A DNA stretch of 64,000 nt from Desulfovulcanus ferrireducens (lineage in GTDB: Bacteria; Desulfobacterota; Desulfovibrionia; Desulfovibrionales; Desulfonatronovibrionaceae): NCBI RefSeq assembly GCF_018704065.1, contig NZ_JAGUQP010000004.1:44989-108988 (forward strand). The letters are read 5' to 3'. The notes below the pieces were generated by a model. It was not told the DNA's origin. It saw only the letters and a program-made list of their open reading frames with translations, and made no database searches. Each line of letters starts with the position of its first letter. The stretch's first letter is position 1. Below are positions 45,200-54,235 of this stretch, piece by piece. The translations under genes were made by a program, and so were the position numbers.

Positions 45200-46627
45200 A
45201 TGTTTTTTTTAAAATTACTATTTTTGCTTTGGCTGATTAATTTTGCCCCACCGTTTTTGGCCTTTTTTCTGGAAGACAGGTGGAATACCCCTGTAGACAT
45301 GGGTAAAGTCTTCTGGGATAAGAAACCCCTTTTTGGTGGACACAAAACAATTCGTGGAATAATAGCCGCTATCGGTGCCGGGGGAGGAATCGCCCTTCTC
45401 TTTGGCTTCCCCCTCTGGGTTGGGCTAACAGCGGGAATTTTAAGTATGGCAGGAGATTTAATCTCCAGCTTCATCAAACGCAGGTTTTCTCTCACCTCTG
45501 GCTATGATGTTCCTGGCCTGGACCAGCTTTTCGAGGGGCTTTTCCCTCTTCTTTTTCTAAAACATTACTTTTCGTTTTCCTGGCTGACATTTCTCGCAAT
45601 TCTGATAGCCTTTTGTATCGGCGCGTATGTGGGCTCCAGATTTTACAAGTCGATTCTTCAAAAAGAGCCATTTAGCGGCTATCCCAGGCCTGTTAAGCCT
45701 CGGATAGTTTTCAAAGAATTGATCTCGTGCAGGATCAAATCAAAAATTTTAAGCCAGTTCCTCAATTTTGAAGATGCTCTTTTCTATCACCTGCTTATCC
45801 AAACCTTTTTCAAAACACTTGGTTTATATAAAAGAGGAATGGCCAACGCCCTTAACTTTAAGCTAAGGGAAGTCTACATTAACCACCCCAAACTACCTCA
45901 CAACTTTGAGGCATACACAATCCTCTTTATGAGCGACCTGCACCTAGACGGACTAAACGGTTTGACCGAACGATTACAAACTGTGCTTGAACAAATCTCA
46001 GTGGATCTCTGCATCCTGGGTGGAGATTACAGGATGGCCACCCACAGTACATATCTGGATGCTATGGGTAAGTTAAAGCGAGTCATATCCAGCATAAAAA
46101 CCAATGACGGGATAATAGCCGTGCTTGGAAACCATGATTGTCTTGAAATGGTCGAATTCCTGGAAGAAATTGGGGTCAAGGTCCTGCTCAATGATGCCCT
46201 CCCAATTGAACATAAAGGACAAACAATCTGGATAGTTGGAGTTGACGATCCTCACTACTACCAATGCCACGATCTAGACCAGGCTTTTGAAAAGGTTCCC
46301 CAGGATGCGTTTTCTATTTTCGTGGCCCACACTCCAAAAATATACAAAGAAGCAGCGAAGCACGGAGCAGATATCTACCTTGCCGGCCATACTCATGCAG
46401 GACAGATACAAATACCACCCATAGGTCCTGTTTTTACCCACTGCCCTGCACCTAGAAAATACAGCCAAGGGCTTTGGAGTTACAGACAGGTGACTGGATT
46501 TACTACTTCCGGAGTAGGAGTATCCGGAGTGCCGGTACGGTTCAATTGCTCTGGTGAAGTCGTTAAGATCCGGTTAAAACGAAAACCAGGAAATTGTCTG
46601 CCCAGCCGGCAAGAAGAGGGGAAATAG
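45200..46627 (+). CDS. Fusion: CDP-archaeol synthase-like (CarS/DUF46) membrane domain + metallophosphoesterase
   Basis: 475 residues. The N-terminal part (1-165) is a CarS-like cytidylyltransferase: APPFLAFFLEDRWNTPVDMG, KKPLFGGHKTIRG and MAGDLISSFIKRR with membrane segments about 1-20, 52-90 and 118-142. After a linker (165-225), a YkuE-type calcineurin-like domain has FMSDLHLDG, GGDYR, LGNHDC, VAHTPK and AGHTHAGQIQ, with all metal ligands in place. The pair suggests a membrane enzyme making or turning over a CDP-activated lipid or isoprenoid, but no such function is proven. A broken relative of the first domain lies at 58528. The upstream terminator isolates it as its own unit. Confidence 0.8.
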   Translation: MFFLKLLFLLWLINFAPPFLAFFLEDRWNTPVDMGKVFWDKKPLFGGHKTIRGIIAAIGAGGGIALLFGFPLWVGLTAGILSMAGDLISSFIKRRFSLTSGYDVPGLDQLFEGLFPLLFLKHYFSFSWLTFLAILIAFCIGAYVGSRFYKSILQKEPFSGYPRPVKPRIVFKELISCRIKSKILSQFLNFEDALFYHLLIQTFFKTLGLYKRGMANALNFKLREVYINHPKLPHNFEAYTILFMSDLHLDGLNGLTERLQTVLEQISVDLCILGGDYRMATHSTYLDAMGKLKRVISSIKTNDGIIAVLGNHDCLEMVEFLEEIGVKVLLNDALPIEHKGQTIWIVGVDDPHYYQCHDLDQAFEKVPQDAFSIFVAHTPKIYKEAAKHGADIYLAGHTHAGQIQIPPIGPVFTHCPAPRKYSQGLWSYRQVTGFTTSGVGVSGVPVRFNCSGEVVKIRLKRKPGNCLPSRQEEGK

Positions 46628-46710
46628 CGCTGATGAAACAGACCGCGTCCCTATTATAGATTGAATGGAAGCACGTATTCTAAACTTGTAAAGACTCTAA
46701 ATCCAAATTA

Positions 46711-46827
46711 AGCAGAGCATTATTTGTTCGCCCCGTTTTCCCCTTTTGAGGAAGGCAAAGGAGGTCGTTACCAAGGTTTTTTTAAAATATATATAAGGGA
46801 AGCAGGGCGAACAAATAATGCTCTGCC
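46711..46827. repeat. Long hairpin with CAGAGCAT/ATGCTCTG ends
   Basis: Perfect 22-bp arms GCAGAGCATTATTTGTTCGC(CC) at 46712-46733 and its complement at 46805-46826, extended inward by TTCCCCTT against AAGGGAA. The CAGAGCAT/ATGCTCTG pair also forms the core stem of family B elements. It fills the 319-base gap between the fusion gene and cooC, which converge here; no T run follows on either strand. Confidence 0.75.
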
Positions 46828-46946
46828 TATGCTTTGCATCTTTAAAATTATAAAATGCACCACAGAATCCTAAACCTTTCTCCCTGTGGCAAGACGCGTA
46901 AACCTACGCTTCACTCACCTCCTTCTTTGTATAGACCAATACTTTT

Positions 46947-47723
46947 CTAATTATTCAACTTTGCCACCAACCGGGCTTTGATTGATCTTACTCCTTCAAC
47001 TACCATGCCGCCGACATCAAAAGGTGAAACCCCTTCCAAGTCAGCCTTTTTGACCTCTTCACTTAGATAAACAAAACCCAACAACTCCAAATCAACCAAA
47101 TTTTTCCTAATAAATTGAACATCAGCCTCATCAACTACTTTACTACCCACCGCAAAAACTCTTTTGAGCCCTAGATCCTCAGCCAAGCTTTTGATCTGCA
47201 TAGCGGTTTGGATGCTTCTCCGACCAGGCTCAACAACCACCAACAAGGCATCAACCGACTCAGCAGTACCTCGACCCAGATGCTCAATACCGGCTTCCAT
47301 ATCCATGATCACCACATCTTCTCTTTCAATCAAAAGGTGTTTCATCAAGCTTTTGAGCAACGCATGCTCCGGGCAAAAACAACCGCTACCACCCTGCTCA
47401 ACAGTTCCCATAAGCAATAGCTTAACCCCTTGATGTTCCACACAATACTTCTCAGGCAAGTCGTCCACTTTAGGATTCAAAATAAAATACGAGCCGTACC
47501 CGCCACTTGCCCCGGTGCGTTCTTCAGCCAATTTTTTCATCTTTGAAAAGGGGGTTATCTTTTTATATTGGGATTCGGGTATACCTAGAGCTGATGCTAG
47601 GTTAGCATCCGGGTCAGCATCTACGGCCAAAACACGATAGCCCTCATCAGAAAAAAGGCGAGCAAGTATCCCGGCAACTGTAGTTTTCCCCACGCCACCT
47701 TTGCCTGTAACCGCTATTTTCAT
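46947..47723 (-). CDS. cooC: CODH nickel-insertion ATPase CooC
   Basis: 258 residues, MinD/ParA-like P-loop ATPase. Deviant Walker A GKGGVGKTT at 7-15, DADPDANLASALG switch region, the Cys-x-Cys metal motif GCFCPEH near residue 114 that binds Ni/Zn at the dimer interface, and IMDMEAGIEHLGRG. CooC loads nickel into the C-cluster of CooS. Last gene of the minus-strand coo operon, 70 bases after cooS with a stable hairpin between. Confidence 0.93.
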   Translation of the reverse strand: MKIAVTGKGGVGKTTVAGILARLFSDEGYRVLAVDADPDANLASALGIPESQYKKITPFSKMKKLAEERTGASGGYGSYFILNPKVDDLPEKYCVEHQGVKLLLMGTVEQGGSGCFCPEHALLKSLMKHLLIEREDVVIMDMEAGIEHLGRGTAESVDALLVVVEPGRRSIQTAMQIKSLAEDLGLKRVFAVGSKVVDEADVQFIRKNLVDLELLGFVYLSEEVKKADLEGVSPFDVGGMVVEGVRSIKARLVAKLNN

Positions 47724-47754
47724 AATTAACCTTTCTGTTATTCTTGTTTTTAGG

Positions 47755-47780
47755 GATAAGGGCTCCGAAGAGCCCTTATC
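47755..47780 (-). promoter_or_regulatory. Intercistronic UUCG hairpin between cooS and cooC
   Basis: On the minus strand GATAAGGGCTC-TTCG-GAGCCCTTATC: an 11-bp stem capped by a C(UUCG)G tetraloop, 13 bases after the cooS stop. No T run follows, so it more likely protects the cooS mRNA 3' end than terminates. Confidence 0.75.
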
Positions 47781-47793
47781 TTATTGATTGACC

Positions 47794-49701
47794 TTAAATA
47801 CCTAACCCCTCACGTCTTTGCTTAATTACAGCAATCAATTTCTCAGCAGCCTTTTTCGGATCAGTTTCTACGATAAAGTAACCTCCAACCAAATCTTTTG
47901 CCTTTTCTGTTAAAAATTCAGCAACTACAGAAGACCCCAGAACTTGAGGCACGACTCCGATATGGGTTGGTAAGCCTAATGCAACCGCCCATGTTCCAAT
48001 CGCGACAGCCTTCTCTGCCATAGCCTCAGGGGCAGAGGCTACTAATGGCAACTTGTCCAAATCTACACCCAACTTGTCGGCAACGGCCACAGCTACTTTA
48101 ACAGCTCTGGTATTATCAACACATGAGCCCATGTGTAGTACTAAAGGCATAGGGCCGTTAAGACCGGCTGCCTCTCCTATAGCAGTGAGCACGGCTTTTA
48201 GGGAGTCTCCGGCATAGGCCACTGTCGCTTCTTGGGTCATTAAACCATTCTTGGCAAAAGCACCAGCTCCACAACCAGTGGCTAGTATCAATACGTTATT
48301 TTTGGCCAACTCTTTAGCAATAGTAATAAAACTATTGTCTTGAGTTGTCTGGGGGTTGTTACATCCGGCAAACAACGCAATGCCCTGAATGTTTCCATTA
48401 ACTATGTTATCAATTAAAGGTTTCAAGGGATCATTTGCATCTAATTTACTCAAAGCCGATATGATCGCCTCTGCACTGAAGCCTGTAATAGCTGTTTGTT
48501 TATAAGAAGGAATGTTAACTCTACTGTTATCTCGTCTTTTAAAGGCATCAATTGCCAGCTCTACAATCTTTTTGGCACTGTCCAAGGCCGTATCCTCGTG
48601 GAACTCTATATGAGTAGCGCCGGTAATCTTGTTTTCATTTAAAGTAGTAATTACTTCTGTATGGAAACATTCGCTTATTTTACTAATAGAGGGCATAATA
48701 CACTGCACATCCACGACCATAGCATCTACAGCGCCCGTTATAATGGCAAGCTCTTGAGACAGGTAGTTAGAGGCCAGAGGAATTCCACGCCGCATCATTA
48801 CTTCGTTACCTGTACAGCAAATACCGACAATGTTAATGCCATCTTCTGCACCGGCTTTCTTGGCCTCTTCGTTCATTTTAAGGGCTACGTCACAAACGAT
48901 TTCACTCAATAAAGGATTATGACCGTGAACCGCTATATTAACGGCATTTTCCTTTAGCACCCCAAGGTTGGCTGCAGTAACTACAGGCTCAGGCGTGCCA
49001 AAAATAACATCGGACAGTTCTGTTGAGAGATACATTCCAGTATAATCAGCCAGCGCCCCCTTTAATCCTCCAAGCATAACGTTTACTGCATCGGCATCAC
49101 ACCCGACATGGGTGCGCCCCATAATTTCGGTGACAACGGCATCAATATTATGCGGCATAACCCGAAGTTTGCACAGTTTATCTACCCGCTCAGTGGTCAT
49201 GGTTTCCTTGGCCCAGCTACAAGGTGTAGTGCGCTCCTGGCGGGAAAAATCCTCCAGGCTAGCCAAAGCTACTTCTTTTGCTAGTTGCTTTAAATCTTTG
49301 CCTGCCGGTTCCAAATTTAATTTTTCCGCTATACTTCTTAATTTTTGTTCGTCCTTAATCCTGTATGCAGGCGCGTGTCCTTCTCCAGCTGCCAATAAGG
49401 TTAAGGCCACATGACGACCATGCTCGGAATGAGCGGCAGCGCCCGCTGCAATCATGCGGATCAAGTTTCGGGCGACTATAGTGTGAGCATCTGCCCCACA
49501 AACACCTCTTTGTGGTCCGTTGCCAAAGGGATCGATTCGGCAAGGCCCTTTCCAACAAATACGACAGCAAACTCCTAACTGACCAAAACCGCATTGTGGT
49601 TTCATTGCCTCATAACGATCCCAAACTGTTTCAATACCTTCTTTATTGGCAATGGGAACCAATTGATCGACACAAGGATCAACAGATCTTTTGTTACTCA
49701 T
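47794..49701 (-). CDS. cooS: Anaerobic carbon monoxide dehydrogenase catalytic subunit CooS
   Basis: 635 residues from ATG 49701, chosen for GAGGAAGGA upstream and because it matches the usual length; the open frame extends further but into cooF. The D- and B-cluster cysteines are in CGFGQLGVCCRICWKGPCR near residue 38; C-cluster ligands lie in the HGHNPLLSE, GICCTGNEVMMRRG, AGCNNPQTTQDNSF, ATGCGAGAFAKNG and HMGSCVDNTRA blocks. It oxidises CO with water to CO2, two protons and two electrons. It is the monofunctional Cooxs type, not the acetyl-CoA synthase partner. Confidence 0.95.
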   Translation of the reverse strand: MSNKRSVDPCVDQLVPIANKEGIETVWDRYEAMKPQCGFGQLGVCCRICWKGPCRIDPFGNGPQRGVCGADAHTIVARNLIRMIAAGAAAHSEHGRHVALTLLAAGEGHAPAYRIKDEQKLRSIAEKLNLEPAGKDLKQLAKEVALASLEDFSRQERTTPCSWAKETMTTERVDKLCKLRVMPHNIDAVVTEIMGRTHVGCDADAVNVMLGGLKGALADYTGMYLSTELSDVIFGTPEPVVTAANLGVLKENAVNIAVHGHNPLLSEIVCDVALKMNEEAKKAGAEDGINIVGICCTGNEVMMRRGIPLASNYLSQELAIITGAVDAMVVDVQCIMPSISKISECFHTEVITTLNENKITGATHIEFHEDTALDSAKKIVELAIDAFKRRDNSRVNIPSYKQTAITGFSAEAIISALSKLDANDPLKPLIDNIVNGNIQGIALFAGCNNPQTTQDNSFITIAKELAKNNVLILATGCGAGAFAKNGLMTQEATVAYAGDSLKAVLTAIGEAAGLNGPMPLVLHMGSCVDNTRAVKVAVAVADKLGVDLDKLPLVASAPEAMAEKAVAIGTWAVALGLPTHIGVVPQVLGSSVVAEFLTEKAKDLVGGYFIVETDPKKAAEKLIAVIKQRREGLGI

Positions 49702-49717
49702 TATTATTCCTTCCTCC

Positions 49718-50275
49718 TCATATGTGTTTATAGGCTTGCACAGCTTCCTTTGCTCTAGCCTCAAGGAGTTTTTTGCGATAACTTTCAATATCTACCAACA
49801 TTATTGCCTTGGTAGGACACGCCTCAACACAGGCACAAGACAGTTCTTTGTTATCCTTCATTCTGCTGTAACAAAGATCACATTTTCTTGCTTTGCCTTT
49901 TTTAGTTCGACTGCTACCGTTTTCGGCCTCATCTGCAGTTACCGTGATCGCTCCGAAAGGACATACCATGACGCAAACCTTGCAACCAACACAGCTTTTC
50001 TCATTTATTTTAACCATTCCTTCTTCCTGGTATATTGCCCCTGTAGGACAGGCGAGAGCACAAGGGGCATCTTCACATTGTCTACATTGAATAGGCATGA
50101 TCAGGTTATTAGATTGAACAACTGAGTTTCTTGGCTGTAATCGTACCCCTTGAGCAACTGCAGTCAGTAAGTCAGAATCAGCATGAGCAACAGCACAAGC
50201 CAATTCACAACTTTTACAACCTAGACACTTTGTTGGATCAGCATAAATAAAGTAATTTTCTTTAATTCTTTCCAA
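49718..50275 (-). CDS. cooF: CooF-type polyferredoxin
   Basis: 185 residues with four [4Fe-4S] Cys sets: CLGCKSCELACAV (from 17), CRQCEDAPCALACPTGA, CVGCKVCVMVCPFGA and CDLCYSRM...CVEACPTKA. The start is TTG with AGGAGGTG seven bases before it. CooF carries electrons from CooS to the membrane hydrogenase. It lies between hypA and cooS, 16 bases ahead of cooS. Confidence 0.92.
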   Translation of the reverse strand: MERIKENYFIYADPTKCLGCKSCELACAVAHADSDLLTAVAQGVRLQPRNSVVQSNNLIMPIQCRQCEDAPCALACPTGAIYQEEGMVKINEKSCVGCKVCVMVCPFGAITVTADEAENGSSRTKKGKARKCDLCYSRMKDNKELSCACVEACPTKAIMLVDIESYRKKLLEARAKEAVQAYKHI

Positions 50276-50292
50276 TGATATTCACCTCCTTT

Positions 50293-50637
50293 CTATTGTT
50301 CTATTTCCAAATTCTCAATGTACAATTCTCTTCCTGCGATGATTTCAACCGATCTGCTTTCACATTTAGGACATTGAAATTTATAATTATATACACGGAA
50401 GACATTGGTACAATCTAGACACTTTCCCTGCAGCGGAACTCGTTCAATAATTAATTCTGCTCCTTCAACAACAGTGTTTTGCGCATAAACTTCAAAACAT
50501 TTTGTCAAAGTCATTTCTTCCACTGCTGTCATCTCTCCCACTTTTAGTTTTACCTTTAAGACCTTTTGAATCTGATGTTCTTTTATTTTAACATTGATAA
50601 TCTTAAATAAATTATCGACTATTGCCATCTCGTGCAT
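50293..50637 (-). CDS. hypA: Hydrogenase nickel-insertion protein HypA
   Basis: 114 residues beginning MHEMAIVDNLF with the nickel-binding His2, and a zinc ribbon CLDC...CPKC at about 73-92. It helps deliver Ni to hydrogenase large subunits. Here it is inserted between cooH and cooF, so it probably serves CooH and perhaps CooS; this position is also known in Desulfovibrio coo clusters. Confidence 0.9.
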   Translation of the reverse strand: MHEMAIVDNLFKIINVKIKEHQIQKVLKVKLKVGEMTAVEEMTLTKCFEVYAQNTVVEGAELIIERVPLQGKCLDCTNVFRVYNYKFQCPKCESRSVEIIAGRELYIENLEIEQ

Positions 50638-50667
50638 AGTATCTAATCCTTTTTTTAAATTTAATTG

Positions 50668-51750
50668 TTATCTTTCAGTACACGAGATACACGGATCAAT
50701 ACTATTAATAATAAGCGGAATATCAGACACCTTATTTCCGGGCATCATGACATGGAGCGCTTCCCAATTCATATAAGTAGGGACTCGCCACTTAAGGCGT
50801 TCTGGGGTGTCAGTGCCATTGGTGCGGAGGTAATAAATCAATTCTCCTCGAGGAGCCTCTGACTTGGCGACAGCTTCACCGGCTGGGATTTCCGGCAAAT
50901 AATCAATACAAGTTGGTCCGTGAGGCAAGTCTTTCAGACATTGTTCAACAATCTTGATAGCCTCGAAGATTTCACGCAATCTTACCATTACTCTTGCTCT
51001 AACATCACAACCCTCTTCAACAGGGACATCGAACTTTAATCTATCATAAGCAGCATAAGGGCTTTTTTTCCGTACATCATAATCTATACCGGACCCCCTG
51101 GCCACAGGGCCAACCACTCCATAATGAATAGCAGCTTCTTTAGGTAAAACTCCCACTCCTTCTGTTCGAGCCCGAACAAATTTATTTTTAGTATATATAT
51201 CGTATAGTTCATCTAATGATTTTTTAAGACACTCTAACTGCTTCGTAATATATTTAACCTTTTCAGTAGTTAAATCGTATCGTACCCCACCAATACAATT
51301 AGCCGCCAGGTTCATCCGATTACCGTAGATAGTCTCTTTAATGTCCTGAACTATCTCGCGTATCTCCATTGCATGCATGAACAAGGACTCAAAACCGATG
51401 ATGTGAGCCAAAATGCCGGCATTGAACAAATTGGATCCCATCCTTTTTATTTCATCAGCAATAACCCTTAGATATTCGCCTCGTTCCGGGACCTGAATTC
51501 CGGCAATCTTCTCCAGGGCCATGCAATAAGTACAGGGATGACTATTTGAGCACAGAGAACAAAGACGCTCGGTTAAAGTTATGTTCTGATAAAAATTACG
51601 ATTCATTGCCAATAATTCCATACCGCGGTGTACATGACCTGCTGTTATATCCAAGCTGACAACAGTCTCTCCTTCAACTTCTACCTTGAAATACATCGGC
51701 TCTTCTAACGCAACGTGCAGCGGGCCAACAGGTATTGTAAAAGTGCTCAT
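50668..51750 (-). CDS. cooH: CO-induced hydrogenase large subunit CooH
   Basis: 360 residues, [NiFe] large subunit of the energy-converting group. Nickel-site cysteines are in RLCSLCSNSHP (near 61-64) and PCISC at the very C-terminus. The chain ends only three residues after the last Cys (TER), so there is no cleavable extension and no maturation protease should be needed, as described for CooH elsewhere. Reduces protons to H2 with electrons from CooF. TAAATG junction with cooU. Confidence 0.93.
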   Translation of the reverse strand: MSTFTIPVGPLHVALEEPMYFKVEVEGETVVSLDITAGHVHRGMELLAMNRNFYQNITLTERLCSLCSNSHPCTYCMALEKIAGIQVPERGEYLRVIADEIKRMGSNLFNAGILAHIIGFESLFMHAMEIREIVQDIKETIYGNRMNLAANCIGGVRYDLTTEKVKYITKQLECLKKSLDELYDIYTKNKFVRARTEGVGVLPKEAAIHYGVVGPVARGSGIDYDVRKKSPYAAYDRLKFDVPVEEGCDVRARVMVRLREIFEAIKIVEQCLKDLPHGPTCIDYLPEIPAGEAVAKSEAPRGELIYYLRTNGTDTPERLKWRVPTYMNWEALHVMMPGNKVSDIPLIINSIDPCISCTER

Positions 51751-52290
51751 TTAACCATTCACCTCCTTTGAAGTGCCGGCAAAGACCTTCTCCCACAATG
51801 TTTTAGTAGAGGCACCATTCATGGCTACCGATAAGGGAATCAATTTATCCATTATTCCTTCATCAATACTTCTATCAAGAAACAGTCTTTTTGGATTAGG
51901 ATGGCCGACCAGTTTGATACCATACAATTCTTGCAGTTCGCGTTCTGTCCAGTCGGCGCTTTTCAAAATCGGGGTAATGGATTTTACTTTACCATTACTA
52001 GCCGGTATTTCTATTGTAACAGTGCAAGTACATCCATCCAGGTCAAAATGATATGCTATTTCGCGAACCTCAGCCTGTTGAGCGTTCTTCGTTTTATATG
52101 CTGAGGCGGTGATTACCCGGCCTCCTAATTTTGATACAATCCGGGCAACATCGGTGATTTGGTTGTGATCATCTAGCCTGCACCAGCCAGTAACGACTCC
52201 TTTAGAATCAGTTTCCCAGCGCAGGGAGAATCCTTCGCCCACTGCCTCGGTTAATTCTGCTGCAAAATCTTCTTGAATTTTTCGCTCCAT
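51751..52290 (-). CDS. cooU: Hydrogenase subunit CooU (NuoC-like)
   Basis: 179 residues. The C-terminal half has the 30-kDa complex I signature DWTERELQELYGIKLVGHPN followed by RLFLDRSIDEG, and the N-terminal half is the variable alpha-beta domain. It connects the large subunit to the hydrogenase core. GAGGAGGG precedes the ATG, and it abuts cooH. Confidence 0.88.
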   Translation of the reverse strand: MERKIQEDFAAELTEAVGEGFSLRWETDSKGVVTGWCRLDDHNQITDVARIVSKLGGRVITASAYKTKNAQQAEVREIAYHFDLDGCTCTVTIEIPASNGKVKSITPILKSADWTERELQELYGIKLVGHPNPKRLFLDRSIDEGIMDKLIPLSVAMNGASTKTLWEKVFAGTSKEVNG

Positions 52291-52308
52291 CTTTTTCCCT
52301 CCTCTGCC

Positions 52309-52806
52309 TTACCGCAGCGATTGTTTTTGACGGCATTTCGGGCATAAATGCCTTAATTTCTCAATGTCCTTGTTAACCTGACCATAGGCTAGAGTCATTA
52401 ACTCTGGAGCAATGGGGACCATAGGTGTTGCGCAGCGGGCACAAGTAACATATTTAATAAATCCTCTCTCCACGTACCTATATTTGTCTTCCTGACTGTG
52501 AGCGGTATGAAAATCTTCAGTTAAGCGGATTGCCTTGGTTGGACAATAATGTTCGCAGAGACCGCAAAAAGCACATGTATTGTGCCAAACTATAAACTCC
52601 AAGCCGCTTTTGTCTGCCGTTTCCTTGATTTGTATTGCTCCGCCTGCACAGACGTGCTCACACATTCCGCATGCTATACAGGCCTTAGCATTGTATTTTA
52701 TTTTACCTCTCAGTCCCTTGGGGACAAAAGTTTCACCAAAAGGATAAGGGTCTGTAGACGGGCCTTTTAGCAAATTGCGAAGCGCTATTTTTAAAAATGA
52801 AGACAT
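52309..52806 (-). CDS. cooX: Hydrogenase ferredoxin-type subunit CooX (NuoI-like)
   Basis: 165 residues with two [4Fe-4S] motifs, CIACGMCEHVCAGGA (near 42) and CAFCGLCEHYCPTKA (near 78), plus a C-terminal pair CARC and CPKC that may bind another metal. It passes electrons from CooF toward CooL. RBS AAAGGAGG. Confidence 0.9.
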   Translation of the reverse strand: MSSFLKIALRNLLKGPSTDPYPFGETFVPKGLRGKIKYNAKACIACGMCEHVCAGGAIQIKETADKSGLEFIVWHNTCAFCGLCEHYCPTKAIRLTEDFHTAHSQEDKYRYVERGFIKYVTCARCATPMVPIAPELMTLAYGQVNKDIEKLRHLCPKCRQKQSLR

Positions 52807-52820
52807 GGGGGAATCCTCCT

Positions 52821-53252
52821 TTACATTCTGGTTTCCCAGATTTTGATGGCTTCAAGTATCCCGTCAATAATAGCCTGAGGCCTGGGAGGACAGCCCGGCA
52901 CGTTTACATCTACCGGGATAAAGCTATCGATAGGCCCAGCAATAGCATAACTGTCTCTAAACACCCCGGCCGATATAGGACAGATTCCTATGGCTACCGT
53001 TACTTTAGGATCGGGAATTTCATCATAAACACGCAGAACCTTATCCTTCACTCGAACAGTAAGAGGCCCGGTTATCAGAACGATGTCTGCATGCTTTGGA
53101 CTCCCACAATATTTGCAGCCCAGACGTTCAACATCAAAACGAGGGATACAGGCTGTAGTTGCCAGTTCCACATCACAGCCATTACAGGACCCAGCATTGA
53201 TGCGGTACAACCAGGGTGATTTCCCGACGATTTTTTGCAGTAATTTTTTCAT
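52821..53252 (-). CDS. cooL: Hydrogenase small subunit CooL (NuoB-like)
   Basis: 143 residues. Ligands of the proximal [4Fe-4S] cluster are visible in GSCNGCDVEL (near residue 18), GICPISAGVF and VPGCPPRPQAII, the NuoB pattern. Partner of CooH at the active site. 15 bases separate it from cooK. Confidence 0.92.
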   Translation of the reverse strand: MKKLLQKIVGKSPWLYRINAGSCNGCDVELATTACIPRFDVERLGCKYCGSPKHADIVLITGPLTVRVKDKVLRVYDEIPDPKVTVAIGICPISAGVFRDSYAIAGPIDSFIPVDVNVPGCPPRPQAIIDGILEAIKIWETRM

Positions 53253-53267
53253 AATAGTTCATCCCTG

Positions 53268-54233
53268 TTATCGGTGTAACAGCGTTAAAACCAAGCTGAC
53301 CAAAGCTAGTAAGGTTGGCCACCTAAGATAGAACTTAAATGCCTGATCGATTCGTAGCCTTCCGGTAGTTGTACGAACAAGTGTAATGGAAATTATCATT
53401 AGGACTAAACACTTCAGAGAAAACCATATTAGATTAAGCAAGAAACCTTCACTCAAGGGGGTCGGGAAAAAGAGGGCTACGCCTAAACCCAATACCACAA
53501 CCATTTTGAGGGAGGTCACTAGATTAAATAAGGCCAGACCTGAACCTGAATATTCCAGAATAGGGCCCTCAACAATTTCAGATTCGGCCTCGGGGATATC
53601 AAAGGGCACTACTCCCATATTACCAGGAATAAAGATCAAAAAAGCCACCAGCGCCGGCAACATGGTGTAATCAAAAAGAAATGGTCCGTTTTCAAGCTGG
53701 AACTGTACTATTTTGTGCAAAGAAAAGGTTGCTAATCCTCCTGTTGCCAGTCCGACCTTCAAAGCGACAGTCAGCAACACTATCACCAACGGCAACTCGT
53801 AAGACATCATCATGACCATTTCCCTGGAAAAACCGATAGCACCAAAGGGAAAACTGGAAGCGGAACCGGCGACCATCAAGGCTATTGCAGGTAATGCCAG
53901 CAAATAAAGCAAAACCAGCAAATCTCCCAAATGTTCAAAACCCTGGTAAACACCGGCAATAGGTATCAAGGTTACAGCCACCATCATCCCTGCAAACCCA
54001 AACAATGGCGCCAGTCTAAAACCCCACAGGTGTGCCGTCTCAGGGACTACCATCTCCTTTTTGGCTAGTTTGATCAGATCTATAAAAGGTTGGTAAACAG
54101 GAGGACCAACCCGCCTCTGCAATCGGGCAGCTATTTTCCGGTCAAGACCCTTCAGAAACAGTCCAAAGGTTAGAGCAAACAGGCCTCCAGGGAAAATCAA
54201 CAGTCCAAAGATCGGTTGAAGTATGTCCGTCAT
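53268..54233 (-). CDS. cooK: Hydrogenase membrane subunit CooK (NuoH-like)
   Basis: 321 residues with eight membrane spans. The complex I ND1-like loop is clear: RRVGPPVYQPFIDLIKLAKK near residue 41, SYELPLVIVLL and PFDIPEAESEIVEGP near 200. It forms the junction between the catalytic arm and the ion-pumping subunit. Two bases after cooM. Confidence 0.92.
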   Translation of the reverse strand: MTDILQPIFGLLIFPGGLFALTFGLFLKGLDRKIAARLQRRVGPPVYQPFIDLIKLAKKEMVVPETAHLWGFRLAPLFGFAGMMVAVTLIPIAGVYQGFEHLGDLLVLLYLLALPAIALMVAGSASSFPFGAIGFSREMVMMMSYELPLVIVLLTVALKVGLATGGLATFSLHKIVQFQLENGPFLFDYTMLPALVAFLIFIPGNMGVVPFDIPEAESEIVEGPILEYSGSGLALFNLVTSLKMVVVLGLGVALFFPTPLSEGFLLNLIWFSLKCLVLMIISITLVRTTTGRLRIDQAFKFYLRWPTLLALVSLVLTLLHR

Positions 54234-54235
54234 AG

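Noticed and set aside
49702..49788. Longer start for cooS at 49788
   Set aside because: It would overlap cooF, adds a 29-residue N-terminus not typical of CooS, and lacks the good ribosome-binding site seen before 49701.
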